Source: Streptomyces sp. Tue 6430
GTDB lineage: Bacteria > Actinomycetota > Actinomycetes > Streptomycetales > Streptomycetaceae
Reading direction: 5' to 3'
Length of the DNA stretch: 64,000 bases
Assembly (NCBI GenBank): GCA_021568835.1
Contig: JAKGSH010000001.1
Coordinates: 186,001-250,000, forward strand
The notes under the pieces are model-generated. The model did no database searches and had not been told where the DNA came from. It worked only from the letters and a program-made list of their open reading frames with translations. Positions 1 to 7,712 of the stretch are shown piece by piece. A program made the position numbers and the translations under genes. Within the stretch, counting starts at the first letter, position 1. Each line of letters opens with the position of its first letter.

Positions 1-640
1 GGGCGCTTCCACTCGACGGGGAGGTCCTTCCCGGCCGGGTGCCGGCGGTCGCCCACCTCGACGGTGGCCCGCTGCACGGCCGTCGGGCCGTTCGCCGCCG
101 GGCGGGCGCCGATCAGACCGGTGAACCAGTCCGAGTACGGTTCCGCGCGCGCCGCGTCGTGGAGGCCGACGAAACCGCCGCCCGCCTCCATGTAGGTCTC
201 CAGGCCCGCCTCCTGCTCGGGATCGAGCACGTCGCCGCCCCCGGTCAGGAACACGACGGCGTTGTAGCCGCCCAGCCGCGCCCCGTCGGTGAAGACCGAG
301 GCGTCGTCGGTGGCCTCGACCTCGAAGCGCTGGTCCGCCGCGCCGGTGAGGCCGATGTCCTCGATCGCCTCGATGCCGGCGTCGACGACCGGCGACTCCT
401 CCCCGGCGGCCGCGGAGCCGTGGAAGACGAGGACGTTCACCCCCGGACCGCCCGGCGGCGACTTCACGGACATCGTTGTCAGCGGTGGTTCCGGCGCCGG
501 GCGCGCCTGCGCGGCGGGACCCGACAGCAGCCCGGCCGTGACGGCCCCGGCGGCCACGGCGGCCACCCTGGCCCGTCTCCTGCGGCGCCCCGCCTTCGCG
601 CACCGCTCACCCTCGTCGTGCTCAACCCTCGTAAGTGCAT
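1..640 (-). CDS. ThuA-like domain secreted protein, partial, frameshifted
   Basis: The gene runs off the left edge, so the C-terminus is missing. The readable part gives a basic, alanine-rich signal-peptide-like stretch (KAGRRRRRARVAAVAAG..), then a domain starting near MSVKSPPGGPGVNVLVFH with GYNAVVFLTGGGDVL and GGGFVGLHDAA. This is the pattern of ThuA-like (trehalose-utilisation type) glutamine-amidotransferase-fold domains, often found in secreted Streptomyces proteins; substrate unknown. The best start is ATG at 640 behind GGGAGG, but that frame leaves the signal-peptide frame after about 15 codons, so one base is probably missing near 600. Codon 3 is TTA, which would make translation depend on the bldA tRNA. 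Confidence 0.6.
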
Positions 641-838
641 GGGCACCTCCCTGGTCACAGCGACAGCGCCAAGGAAGCTAGACCCCTTTGCCCGGCCCGC
701 CAATACCAATGACCGCAATGGCACGAACTTTGTCCTGGGTGTGGATGAACGGCGGAACGACCGGTACCGTCACACGGGCTCAGCGCGCTCGTCACAGGTA
801 CGCCTCCGTACATCCCTTGTCAGGAGCGGGAGTTCCGC

Positions 839-1828
839 ATGGACAGACGCGGTTTCAACCGGCGGGTGCTGCTCGGCGGCGCCGCGGCGGCGACATCGTT
901 ATCACTGGCCTCCTCGCGGGCCGCCGGCGCCGTCGCCCCGGCCGCGACGGCCCGGCCGGCGGCCAGGTGCGGCACCTCAGGCTGTACGCCGAGAAGCTCC
1001 CCGACGGGCGGTTCGGCTACGGACTCGAGAAGGGCCGGGCCACGGTCCCGGGCCCGCTGATCGAGGTGAACGAGGGCGACACCGTCCACATCGAGTTCGA
1101 GAACACCCTGGACGTGCCGGCGAGCCTGCACGTGCACGGCCTCGACTACGAGATCTCCAGCGACGGCACCGCGATGAACCACAGCGACGTGGCACCGGGC
1201 GGCTCGCGCACCTACACCTGGCGCACCCACGTCCCCGGCCGCCGCGCGGACGGCACCTGGCGGTCCGGCAGCGCGGGCTACTGGCACTACCACGACCACG
1301 TCGTCGGCACGGAACACGGCACGGGCGGTATCCGCAAGGGCCTCTACGGACCGGTGGTCGTCCGGCGCAAGGGCGACGTCCTGCCCGACGCCACCCATAC
1401 GATCGTCTTCAACGACATGACGATCAACAACGAACCCGCCCACAGCGGACCGGACTTCGAGGCGACCGTGGGCGACCGCGTCGAGTTCGTGATGATCACG
1501 CACGGCGAGTACTACCACACCTTCCACCTGCACGGACACCGCTGGGCCGACAACCGCACCGGCACGCTCACCGGCCCGGACGACCCCAGCCGGGTCGTCG
1601 ACAACAAGATCGTCGGCCCGGCCGACTCCTTCGGCTTCCAGGTGATCGCGGGCGAGGGCGTGGGCGCCGGCGCGTGGATGTACCACTGCCACGTGCAGAG
1701 CCACTCCGACATGGGCATGGTGGGCCTGTTCCTGGTGCGCAGACCGGACGGCACGATCCCCGGGTACGAACCCCACGGCCCCACGGAGCCCGCGCCTCCC
1801 ACGAACCCCGCGACCCCACGAGCACTGA
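839..1828 (+). CDS. Two-domain small laccase (SLAC type), frameshifted
   Basis: Secreted multicopper oxidase that oxidises phenolic substrates and reduces oxygen to water. A twin-arginine signal (MDRRGFNRR then VLLGG) starts at 839. After one missing base near 960 the mature protein reads on with copper-ligand motifs [19 protein letters not shown] and HCHVQSH. Overall it matches the trimeric two-domain laccases of Streptomyces (SLAC/EpoA). The signal sequence contains a TTA codon at about 894, implying bldA dependence. The current frame runs to a stop at 1905 with an unlikely Pro/Ala tail; another frame ends in HEH at 1828, like the His-rich end of known SLACs, so the true C-terminus is uncertain. 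A LacI-type gene follows. Confidence 0.85.
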
Positions 1829-1887
1829 GGACCCGGGCGGCGGCCTCGCCGTCACAGGCGGCGAGAGCGCTCCCGCCTCCTCCCTCC

Positions 1888-1913
1888 GGTGCGCGGCTAT
1901 CCTGAGCCGCACC
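1888..1913 (+). promoter_or_regulatory. Imperfect inverted repeat with -10-like TATCCT upstream of lacI-type gene
   Basis: GGTGCGCGGCT and AGCCGCACC form an imperfect inverted repeat around TATCCT (1898-1903), about 32 bases before the GTG start of the LacI-type gene. It could be that gene's promoter with an autoregulatory operator. Inference only; no -35 box was recognised. Confidence 0.3.
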
Positions 1914-1934
1914 GCACCGAGGAGGAGCCCCGAA

Positions 1935-2993
1935 GTGAGCGACACAGCGCCCCGTCCCACACTGGAGGCGGTCGCCGCGCGGGCGGGGGTCTCGCGGGCG
2001 ACCGTCTCACGGGTCGTCAACGGCGGTGACGGGGTCCGCGAGCCGCTCGTCGAGCGGGTCCGGCGCGCGGTGGACGAACTCGGGTACGTCCCAACCAGGC
2101 CGCGCGCAGCCTGGTGACGAGGCGGCACGACGCCGTCGCCGTCGTCATCGCCGAACCCGAGACCCGGGTCTTCGCCGACCCCTTCTTCGCCCTGCAACTG
2201 CGCGGCATCAGCAAGGAGCTCACCGCCCACGACAACCAGCTCGTGCTGCTGCTCACCGAGGGCCGCGACGACCACGTCCGGGTCGCCCGCTACCTCGCCG
2301 GCGGTCACGTCGACGGCGCCCTCGTCTTCTCCCTCCACGTCGACGACCCGCTCCCCGGACTGATCCGGGGCGCCGGGGTCCCGACGGTGTTCGGCGGCCG
2401 CCCCGGCTGGGGCGACGGCACGCACGACGTCAGGTACGTCGACAGCGACAACCGGGGCGGCGCCCGCGAGGCCGTACGGCACCTCGTCGGACTCGGCCGC
2501 ACCCGCGTCGCGCACATCACCGGGCCGCTGGACCAGACCTCCGCGGCGGACCGGCTCCAGGGCTTCCGGGACGTGCGGGGGACGCCGACCCGCGGCTCGT
2601 GGTGGAGAGCGACTTCACCCCCGGCGGCGGGGAACGCGCCATGCGTGAACTCCTCGACCGCTGCCCGGACGTCGACGCCGTGTTCGCCGCCAACGACCTC
2701 ACCGCCTCGGGCGTCCTGCGCGTGCTGCGGGAACGCGGACTGCGGGTGCCCGAGGACGTCGCCGTGGTCGGCTTCGACGACATGGTGCCGCTGGCCGAAC
2801 AGACCGACCCGCCCCTGACCACGGTCCGTCAGGACATCGAGGAGATGGGCCGCGCCATGACCCGCCTCCTGCTGCGCGGCCCGCGCGGCCTCCACCGCCG
2901 CAACACCGGGGAGCCCGCCCCGGACCCCGGGGAACCCGCCGCCCCGAGGGCCTGGTCCTGCCGACCACCCTGGTGCGCCGCGCCTCCGCCTGA
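1935..2993 (+). CDS. LacI-family transcriptional regulator, three frameshifts
   Basis: DNA-binding repressor with a sugar-binding-protein-like sensor domain. The GTG start at 1935 follows GAGGAGG. The N-terminus (TLEAVAARAGVSRATVSRVVNG) is a classic LacI helix-turn-helix. The sensor domain follows with GRTRVAHITGP, FAANDLTASGVLRVL and VAVVGFDDM, and the last frame ends LVLPTTLVRRASA as family members usually do. The reading moves through three frames at about 2090, 2575 and 2945; each step is consistent with one deleted base (for example CCC where GYVPNQAARSL needs CCCC), and the total span is a multiple of three as expected for three deletions. The ligand is unknown; the laccase and the ThuA-like gene are nearby candidate targets. 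Confidence 0.85.
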
Positions 2994-3088
2994 GAGCCGT
3001 CCCGTGACGACCAGGAGCGAGCCCGGGAGGCGGCCGTGTCCGGGACGCGGTCGCGTCCGGAACCGGCCCGGGCGGCGACCGGACGGCG

Positions 3089-3146
3089 CGCGGCCGTCCT
3101 GCTCAGCCGCTTCGCGGCCGTCCTGCTCAGCCGCTTCGCGGCCGTC
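3089..3146. repeat. 24-bp tandem repeat in the 2994-3392 gap
   Basis: Two perfect adjacent copies of a 24-base unit beginning CGCGGCCGTCCTGCTC lie at 3089-3112 and 3113-3136, followed by a 10-base partial copy. They sit in a 399-base stretch between the LacI-type gene and the small membrane protein. I see no credible gene in that stretch. Confidence 0.8.
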
Positions 3147-3392
3147 GTGGTCCGCTGCCGGGGAGCACGCGGCCCGGTGCCGGTGCCCTTGACCACCCCG
3201 GCGAACGCGGCGTCGAACCGCTCCCCTGCCGGCCTCTCCACGGGTCCGGCAGGGCACTGCGGCCGCGCGGGGGCGGCCGGCCCCGTGGCCGGGCGTCCTC
3301 GCGCGAAGACCGGTCCGTGGTGGCGGACCCGCGGCCCCGGTCACGTGCGCGCTGTGATGAACTGACCAGGTCACCGGGGAAGGGGAGGGACG

Positions 3393-3665
3393 ATGGCCGA
3401 CGCAGAACAGCTCCGCCAGGCCGCGCATCGGGTCGAGAAGTGGTCGGTCGGGTGGACCCTGCTGTCACTGGCGCTGTGGGGGTGGTTCGGCTACCGGCTG
3501 CTGAGGGACGACGACCAGGGGTACGGCACACAGGGCGAGGACGGCAACGCGCTGGTCGGCATACTCGCGCTCGCGGTCGTCCCGACGATCATCGCGGCGG
3601 CGACCATCGTGTACGCGCAGGTCCTGTTCCGCCTGGCCCGCCAAGCCGGGCCGGTCGTCGAGTGA
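3393..3665 (+). CDS. Small membrane protein, 90 aa, two TM segments
   Basis: No family recognised. ATG at 3393 follows GGGGAAGGGGAGGG. The protein has a charged N-terminus (MADAEQLRQAAHRVEKW), a first membrane segment (roughly residues 20-37, WTLLSLALWGWFGYRLL), a polar acidic loop (RDDDQGYGTQGEDGN) and a second segment (roughly 53-77, LVGILALAVVPTIIAAATIVYAQ), ending in a short tail. Good codon bias and a clear ribosome site support a real gene. Nothing nearby suggests a function. The following 335 bases (3666-4000) hold no gene I can support. Confidence 0.75.
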   Translation: MADAEQLRQAAHRVEKWSVGWTLLSLALWGWFGYRLLRDDDQGYGTQGEDGNALVGILALAVVPTIIAAATIVYAQVLFRLARQAGPVVE

Positions 3666-4000
3666 GGGGACGGCCGACCGGCGGAATCACAGGGTGCCGC
3701 ACCGGCTGACGGCGTGCCGGTGCGAACGGGTTCAGGCTCCGCGTCGGTGCCACCGCCCCGTCCGGCACGAATCCTTCGCGGAGGAACCACCCGGCGACTC
3801 GTGACCGGGCACCGCCATCGACCGGCGGGTGTTCCGAGGGCGCCGACGGTCCGGCGACGGCGCACTCGGCCGGCTCGATGCCCTGCCCCGCGATCTCACC
3901 GAGTTCCGCGCAGCCGGGACGCCCGGTTCCGAACCGTCGGAAGCGCGGTCCGGCGAGACCGACCTCCGTCCCCGCCCTCACCCACTCCCCGTCCCCGCCC

Positions 4001-4792
4001 TCACCCACCCCGCGGTTCGCTCCTGATCACCGCGAAGCGCGCCCCGTCCGGATCGGCCAGCCTGGCGGTCCGGCCCACGCCCGCCACGTCCGCCGGGGCC
4101 GTCCGCACGACGCCGCCCAGCTCCCCGGCCCGCGCCGCGACCGCGTCGACGTCCGCCACCTCGACGTACGGCAGCCAGTACGCCGGGTACGGCGCCTCAG
4201 CGGGGTCGTCGGCCAGCGGCACGAACCCGCCGAACATGGACTCCTCGCCCGCCCCGGCCGGGTTCACGCTGGTGTACGTGCCGGTGGGGAAGGGGACGCC
4301 CGCGGTCTCCAGGCCCAGGGCGGCGTGGTAGAAGGCGGCCGCCGCGGCGATGTCCGGGGTGTACAGCTCGACCCGGCACAGCGAGCCCGGCTCGCCCGCC
4401 ACGTCCACGCCCTCCAGCCGGCCCGGCTGCCAGACGCCGAAGGGCACCCCCGCCGGGTCGGCGACGAGCGCCATCGTGCCCTGGCCCATGACGTCCAGCG
4501 GCGGGAACAGCGTCCTGCCGTGCGCCCGCTCGGCGGCCTTGCAGGTGGCGTCCGCGTCGGCCGTCCGGAAATAGACCGTCCACGACGGCGGGCCCTGCTC
4601 GGGAGTGGTCTGCATACCGCCCGCCGCGGTCCTCCCGTCCAGCTGGAAGAAGCCGTAACCGCCGGCGTCGGGTCCCGCCGACCGGAACCGCCAGCCGAAG
4701 AGGGCGTGGTAGAAGGCGGCGGCGCGGTCGATGTCGGACGTGCCGATGTCGAGCCAGTTCGGAGCGCCGTCGACGAAACGGGTGGTGAGCAT
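4001..4792 (-). CDS. Tandem VOC (glyoxalase/bleomycin-resistance fold) protein
   Basis: 263 aa with two vicinal-oxygen-chelate modules, roughly residues 10-120 (NWLDIGTSDIDRAAAFYHALFGW, then VADPAGVPFGVWQPG) and 137-258 (CRVELYTPDIAAAAAFYHAALG, then LADPDGARFAVI). This two-module layout is common in Streptomyces proteins annotated as hydroxylases or glyoxalase-like; the substrate cannot be told from sequence. The ATG start at 4792 follows GAGGAGGGCGAAG. Upstream lies a 7-bp tandem repeat. Confidence 0.85.
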   Translation of the reverse strand: MLTTRFVDGAPNWLDIGTSDIDRAAAFYHALFGWRFRSAGPDAGGYGFFQLDGRTAAGGMQTTPEQGPPSWTVYFRTADADATCKAAERAHGRTLFPPLDVMGQGTMALVADPAGVPFGVWQPGRLEGVDVAGEPGSLCRVELYTPDIAAAAAFYHAALGLETAGVPFPTGTYTSVNPAGAGEESMFGGFVPLADDPAEAPYPAYWLPYVEVADVDAVAARAGELGGVVRTAPADVAGVGRTARLADPDGARFAVIRSEPRGG

Positions 4793-4875
4793 CTTCGCCC
4801 TCCTCCTCGGGAGCCCCGCGCTCCCCACTGCTCGCGTGCGCTGCTTCTTCTTTCCCCGCTCTGCCGAGTCTCGCA

Positions 4876-4952
4876 CCGCCTGCCGCCTGCCGCCTGCCGC
4901 CTGCCGCCTGCCGCCTGCCGCCTGCCGCCTGCCGCCTGCCGCCCGCCGCCCG
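4876..4952. repeat. 7-bp microsatellite (CCGCCTG)n
   Basis: Nine perfect tandem copies of CCGCCTG occupy 4876-4938, followed by two copies degenerated to CCGCCCG. The array lies about 85 bases upstream of the VOC gene start, in the 411-base gap between that gene and the Wbl gene. It is a candidate for copy-number variation between strains. Confidence 0.9.
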
Positions 4953-5041
4953 CCGCCACTGCCCATCGTCACGGCCCGCCGCCAAGGCTCACGGCCAGGG
5001 CTCACCGCCCACCCGTCGTTCACCGGCGACCGCTGCCCGGA

Positions 5042-5085
5042 CCCGGGTGACGGGCCCGGGCCGCGGGCCCGGGTGACGGGCCCGG
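5042..5085. repeat. 18-bp direct repeat
   Basis: CCCGGGTGACGGGCCCGG occurs at 5042-5059 and again at 5068-5085, a 26-base period. It is non-coding and lies between the microsatellite and the Wbl gene. Confidence 0.75.
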
Positions 5086-5203
5086 CGCGCCGCCGTGCGC
5101 CGCGGTGTGCTCCGGGGGCACCATCAGTGCGGCCGGAGCCCTGTCGGAGCGCGTATATCCGCCGTTGATGGAACGTTTTTCGCCGCGCGTCACGATGCTG
5201 CGC

Positions 5204-5449
5204 ATGGACACCGACACGATTGCCTCCCCCGACCTCGACTGGCAGCGGCAGGCCCTGTGCGCGCAGACCGGGGCGGACTTCTTCTTCCCGGAACCGGGCA
5301 GTTCGGTACGCGACGCCAAGCGCATCTGCGGCATGTGCGAGATGCGGTCCGCGTGTCTCGACTACGCCCTCGCCCACGACGAACGCTTCGGCGTGTGGGG
5401 CGGCCTGTCCGAGAAGGAACGCCTGCACCTGCGCCGTACCGCGCGCTGA
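5204..5449 (+). CDS. WhiB-like (Wbl) iron-sulfur regulator
   Basis: 81 aa. Wbl proteins bind a 4Fe-4S cluster through four cysteines and act with the principal sigma factor at promoters in actinobacteria. The four cysteines are visible: ALC near residue 17, the CGMC pair near 45-48, and SAC near 54. The GVWGG turn motif and a basic C-terminus (KERLHLRRTAR) follow. Several in-frame starts are possible (5168, 5195 or 5204) and none has a strong ribosome site; ATG at 5204 gives the usual length for this family. Which Wbl paralogue this is cannot be settled here. Confidence 0.88.
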   Translation: MDTDTIASPDLDWQRQALCAQTGADFFFPEPGSSVRDAKRICGMCEMRSACLDYALAHDERFGVWGGLSEKERLHLRRTAR

Positions 5450-5523
5450 ACGGGCGGACGGCGGGGAGCCGGTACCCCCTCCGTACGACCGCATCGCGGG
5501 GGTGTGGTCGGGAGGCACGGACC

Positions 5524-5570
5524 GCGAACGGCCCGCGGCGAGGATCCGATCCCCGGCGCGGGCCGTTCGC
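5524..5570. terminator. Bidirectional hairpin between wbl and desaturase genes
   Basis: GCGAACGGCCCGC (5524-5536) and its perfect complement (5558-5570) form a 13-bp stem between two converging genes. Confidence 0.75.
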
Positions 5571-5592
5571 GAGGTGCCGCGGTGGCGGTGGG

Positions 5593-6570
5593 TCAGCCGG
5601 CGGCGCGGGCCGCCATGCGGGCCTTGCGGGCCGCCAGCTTCTCGTCGAACTTCAGGGCCTCGGCGTCCAGACCACCCATGAACAGGCCGAGTTCCTCCTG
5701 CGCCTTCAGCCCCTCCGGGCCGAGGCCGTCCAGCTCCAGGACCCTCAGGTGGCGCAGGACGGGCTGGAGCACGTCGTCGTGGTGGATGCGCATGTTGTAG
5801 ACCTCGCCGATCGCCATCTGCGCCGCCGCCCGCTCGAAGCCGGGCATGCCGTGGCCGGGCATGCGGAAGTTCACGACCACGTCGCGCACCGCCTGCATGG
5901 TCAGGTCGGGGGCCAGTTCGAAGGCGGCCTTCAGCAGGTTGCGGTAGAAGACCATGTGGAGGTTCTCGTCGGTCGCGATGCGCGCCAGCATGCGGTCGCA
6001 GACCGGGTCGCCGGACTGGTGGCCGGTGTTGCGGTGCGAGATGCGGGTCGCCAGCTCCTGGAAGGCGACGTAGGCCACCGAGTGCAGCATCGAGTGGCGG
6101 TTGTCCGACTCGAAGCCCTCGCTCATGTGGGCCATCCGGAACGCCTCCAGCTTGTCCGGGTCGACCGCGCGCGAGGCGAGCAGGTAGTCGCGCATCACGA
6201 TGCCGTGCCGGCCCTCCTCCGCCGTCCAGCGGTGCACCCAGGTGCCCCATGCGCCGTCCCGGCCGAACAGCGAGGCGATCTCGTGGTGGTAGCTGGGGAG
6301 GTTGTCCTCGGTGAGCAGGTTCACGACCAGCGCGATCCGGCCGATCTCGGTGACCTTCGACTGCTCCTTGTCCCAGGCCTCGCCGTCCTCGAAGAGACCG
6401 GGGAAGTTGCGGCCGTCGCTCCAGGGCACGTACTCGTGCGGCATCCAGTCCTTGGTGACTTTCAGATGCCGGTTCAGTTCCGTCTCGACCACTTCCTCCA
6501 GGGCATGCAGCAGCCGGGCGTCGGTCCAGACGGTGGAAGGGCTGCCGAGGTGCGGGGAGGTGAGTGTCAC
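5593..6570 (-). CDS. desA: Acyl-ACP desaturase (soluble diiron)
   Basis: 325 aa, usual length for bacterial soluble fatty-acyl-ACP desaturases, which introduce a double bond using a diiron centre, oxygen and ferredoxin. Iron-ligand motifs are visible: TEDNLPSYHHE near residue 90, WTAEEGRHG near 115 and TDENLHMVFY near 178. The GTG start at 6570 follows TGGAG. The upstream region carries three phased palindromes, suggesting control by a fatty-acid-responsive repressor. The preceding gene on this strand, the dimethylarginine hydrolase, is separated by about 236 bases, so desA has its own promoter. Confidence 0.93.
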   Translation of the reverse strand: MTLTSPHLGSPSTVWTDARLLHALEEVVETELNRHLKVTKDWMPHEYVPWSDGRNFPGLFEDGEAWDKEQSKVTEIGRIALVVNLLTEDNLPSYHHEIASLFGRDGAWGTWVHRWTAEEGRHGIVMRDYLLASRAVDPDKLEAFRMAHMSEGFESDNRHSMLHSVAYVAFQELATRISHRNTGHQSGDPVCDRMLARIATDENLHMVFYRNLLKAAFELAPDLTMQAVRDVVVNFRMPGHGMPGFERAAAQMAIGEVYNMRIHHDDVLQPVLRHLRVLELDGLGPEGLKAQEELGLFMGGLDAEALKFDEKLAARKARMAARAAG

Positions 6571-6636
6571 GGATACTCCAGGGGGACGTGATGTGAAGCG
6601 GACTGCGTCCGGCGGGCGGTGCCGGAACCTAGAACT

Positions 6637-6678
6637 TACGGAATCGTAGGCTACGAACCCGTAGGTTACGTAGCCGTA
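6637..6678. promoter_or_regulatory. Three phased TACG-N4-CGTA palindromes upstream of desA
   Basis: TACG-GAAT-CGTA (6637-6648), TACG-AACC-CGTA (6652-6663) and TACG-TAGC-CGTA (6667-6678) start exactly 15 bases apart and are each followed by GG. They lie 67-108 bases upstream of the desA GTG, where the promoter should be. This looks like a multi-site repressor operator; the identity of the regulator is inference. Confidence 0.75.
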
Positions 6679-6806
6679 GGTTAAGTCCCGCGTAAAGACT
6701 GCTGATCAGCACCTGTTCCGCCGGACGCCCAGGGAGGTTTCCGGGTACCCCGAAGGGCGCCGGGACACGCAGGTCGTGGGGCCGGACCGGTGACACGATC
6801 ACCCGG

Positions 6807-7583
6807 TCAGGCGTACAGGTCCCGCAGCCGCACCGAGAGGCACGTCACGCATCCCTCGAGCTTCTCGAACTCGCCGATGTCGACCACCACGGGCTCGTAC
6901 CCGAGGTCGGAGAGCAGGTCCGCGGTCTTCGGGGCGCTCGCGGCGATGAGCAGTTTCGGGCCACCGAGCAGCACCACGTGGGCACCCGCCTCCTCGGGCA
7001 CCGACAGGAACCGCGGGAACAGCGCCGGCCGGTCCACCTTCGGGATGTGGCCGATCACCGTGCCGTCGGGCAGCGCGGTGACCGCCGACTTCAGATGCAG
7101 CACCTTGCTCACGGGGACCGCCACGACCCGCGCCCCGAGCGGTTCGAAGGCCTCCCGCACCTGCTGGACGCCGGCCGCGTCGGTACGGCCGCTGCGGCCC
7201 ACGTAGACCGTGTCGCCGCACTTGAGGACGTCGCCGCCGTCCAGCGTGCCCGGTTCCCAGATCCAGTTGACCGAGCAGCCCAGCCGGGCCACGGCCTCCT
7301 CGACCCCGGCGGTCTCCGCGCGCCGGGACTCGGCGCCGGACCGCGCGATCAGGGCGACGTTGCGGTACATCACCACCGTGTCCTCGACGAACACGGCGTC
7401 CGGGCAGTCGTCGGCGGGGTCGACCTCGACGGTCTCCCAGCCCGCCGACCGCAGGGCCTCGGCGTAGGCCTCCCACTGCTCCAGGGCGAGGTCCACGTCG
7501 ACCGCCCCGCGCTCGACGTGCGTCACCAGACCTTCGGCGAGGCGCGGGCCGGGGCGGCGGATGAGGGCCTTCTTGCTGGGCAC
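6807..7583 (-). CDS. ddaH: N(G),N(G)-dimethylarginine dimethylaminohydrolase
   Basis: 258 aa. DDAH hydrolyses methylated arginines to citrulline and a methylamine. Family landmarks are present: DDCPDAVFVEDT near residue 60, GTLDGGDVLK near 115, the catalytic histidine in VLHLKSAV near 165, and the catalytic cysteine near the C-terminus in EGCVTCLSV. The GTG start at 7583 gives MPSKKALIRRPG, the usual N-terminus. A strong hairpin (7606-7643) separates it from the upstream ABC-F gene, so it is probably transcribed separately. Confidence 0.92.
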   Translation of the reverse strand: MPSKKALIRRPGPRLAEGLVTHVERGAVDVDLALEQWEAYAEALRSAGWETVEVDPADDCPDAVFVEDTVVMYRNVALIARSGAESRRAETAGVEEAVARLGCSVNWIWEPGTLDGGDVLKCGDTVYVGRSGRTDAAGVQQVREAFEPLGARVVAVPVSKVLHLKSAVTALPDGTVIGHIPKVDRPALFPRFLSVPEEAGAHVVLLGGPKLLIAASAPKTADLLSDLGYEPVVVDIGEFEKLEGCVTCLSVRLRDLYA

Positions 7584-7605
7584 GTCCAGGTCTCCGAATC
7601 GGCGG

Positions 7606-7643
7606 TGGCTGACCGGCGCCGGATGAGGGGCGCCGGTCAGCCA
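7606..7643. terminator. 15-bp perfect hairpin after the ABC-F gene
   Basis: TGGCTGACCGGCGCC (7606-7620) pairs perfectly with 7629-7643 across an 8-base loop. On the minus strand it lies downstream of the ABC-F stop at 7713 and upstream of ddaH, so it should end the ABC-F transcript. Confidence 0.75.
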
Positions 7644-7712
7644 TCATGCAGGGCCGGTCCACCGCGGCAAAACCCTCCACGCCGTGCTGTGGCCCTCCTG
7701 AGACCCGCCGCG

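Noticed and set aside
1568..2515. Long antisense frames over the laccase and LacI-type genes (and similar ones across the window)
   Set aside because: In DNA of this GC content nearly every gene has long open antisense or out-of-frame shadows; these lack ribosome sites, family motifs and sensible composition.
3589..4008. 139-codon minus-strand frame in the 3666-4000 gap
   Set aside because: Translated sequence (EIAGQGIEPAECAVAGPSAPSEH..) matches no family I recognise and no good ribosome site precedes it; possibly a remnant, not supported.
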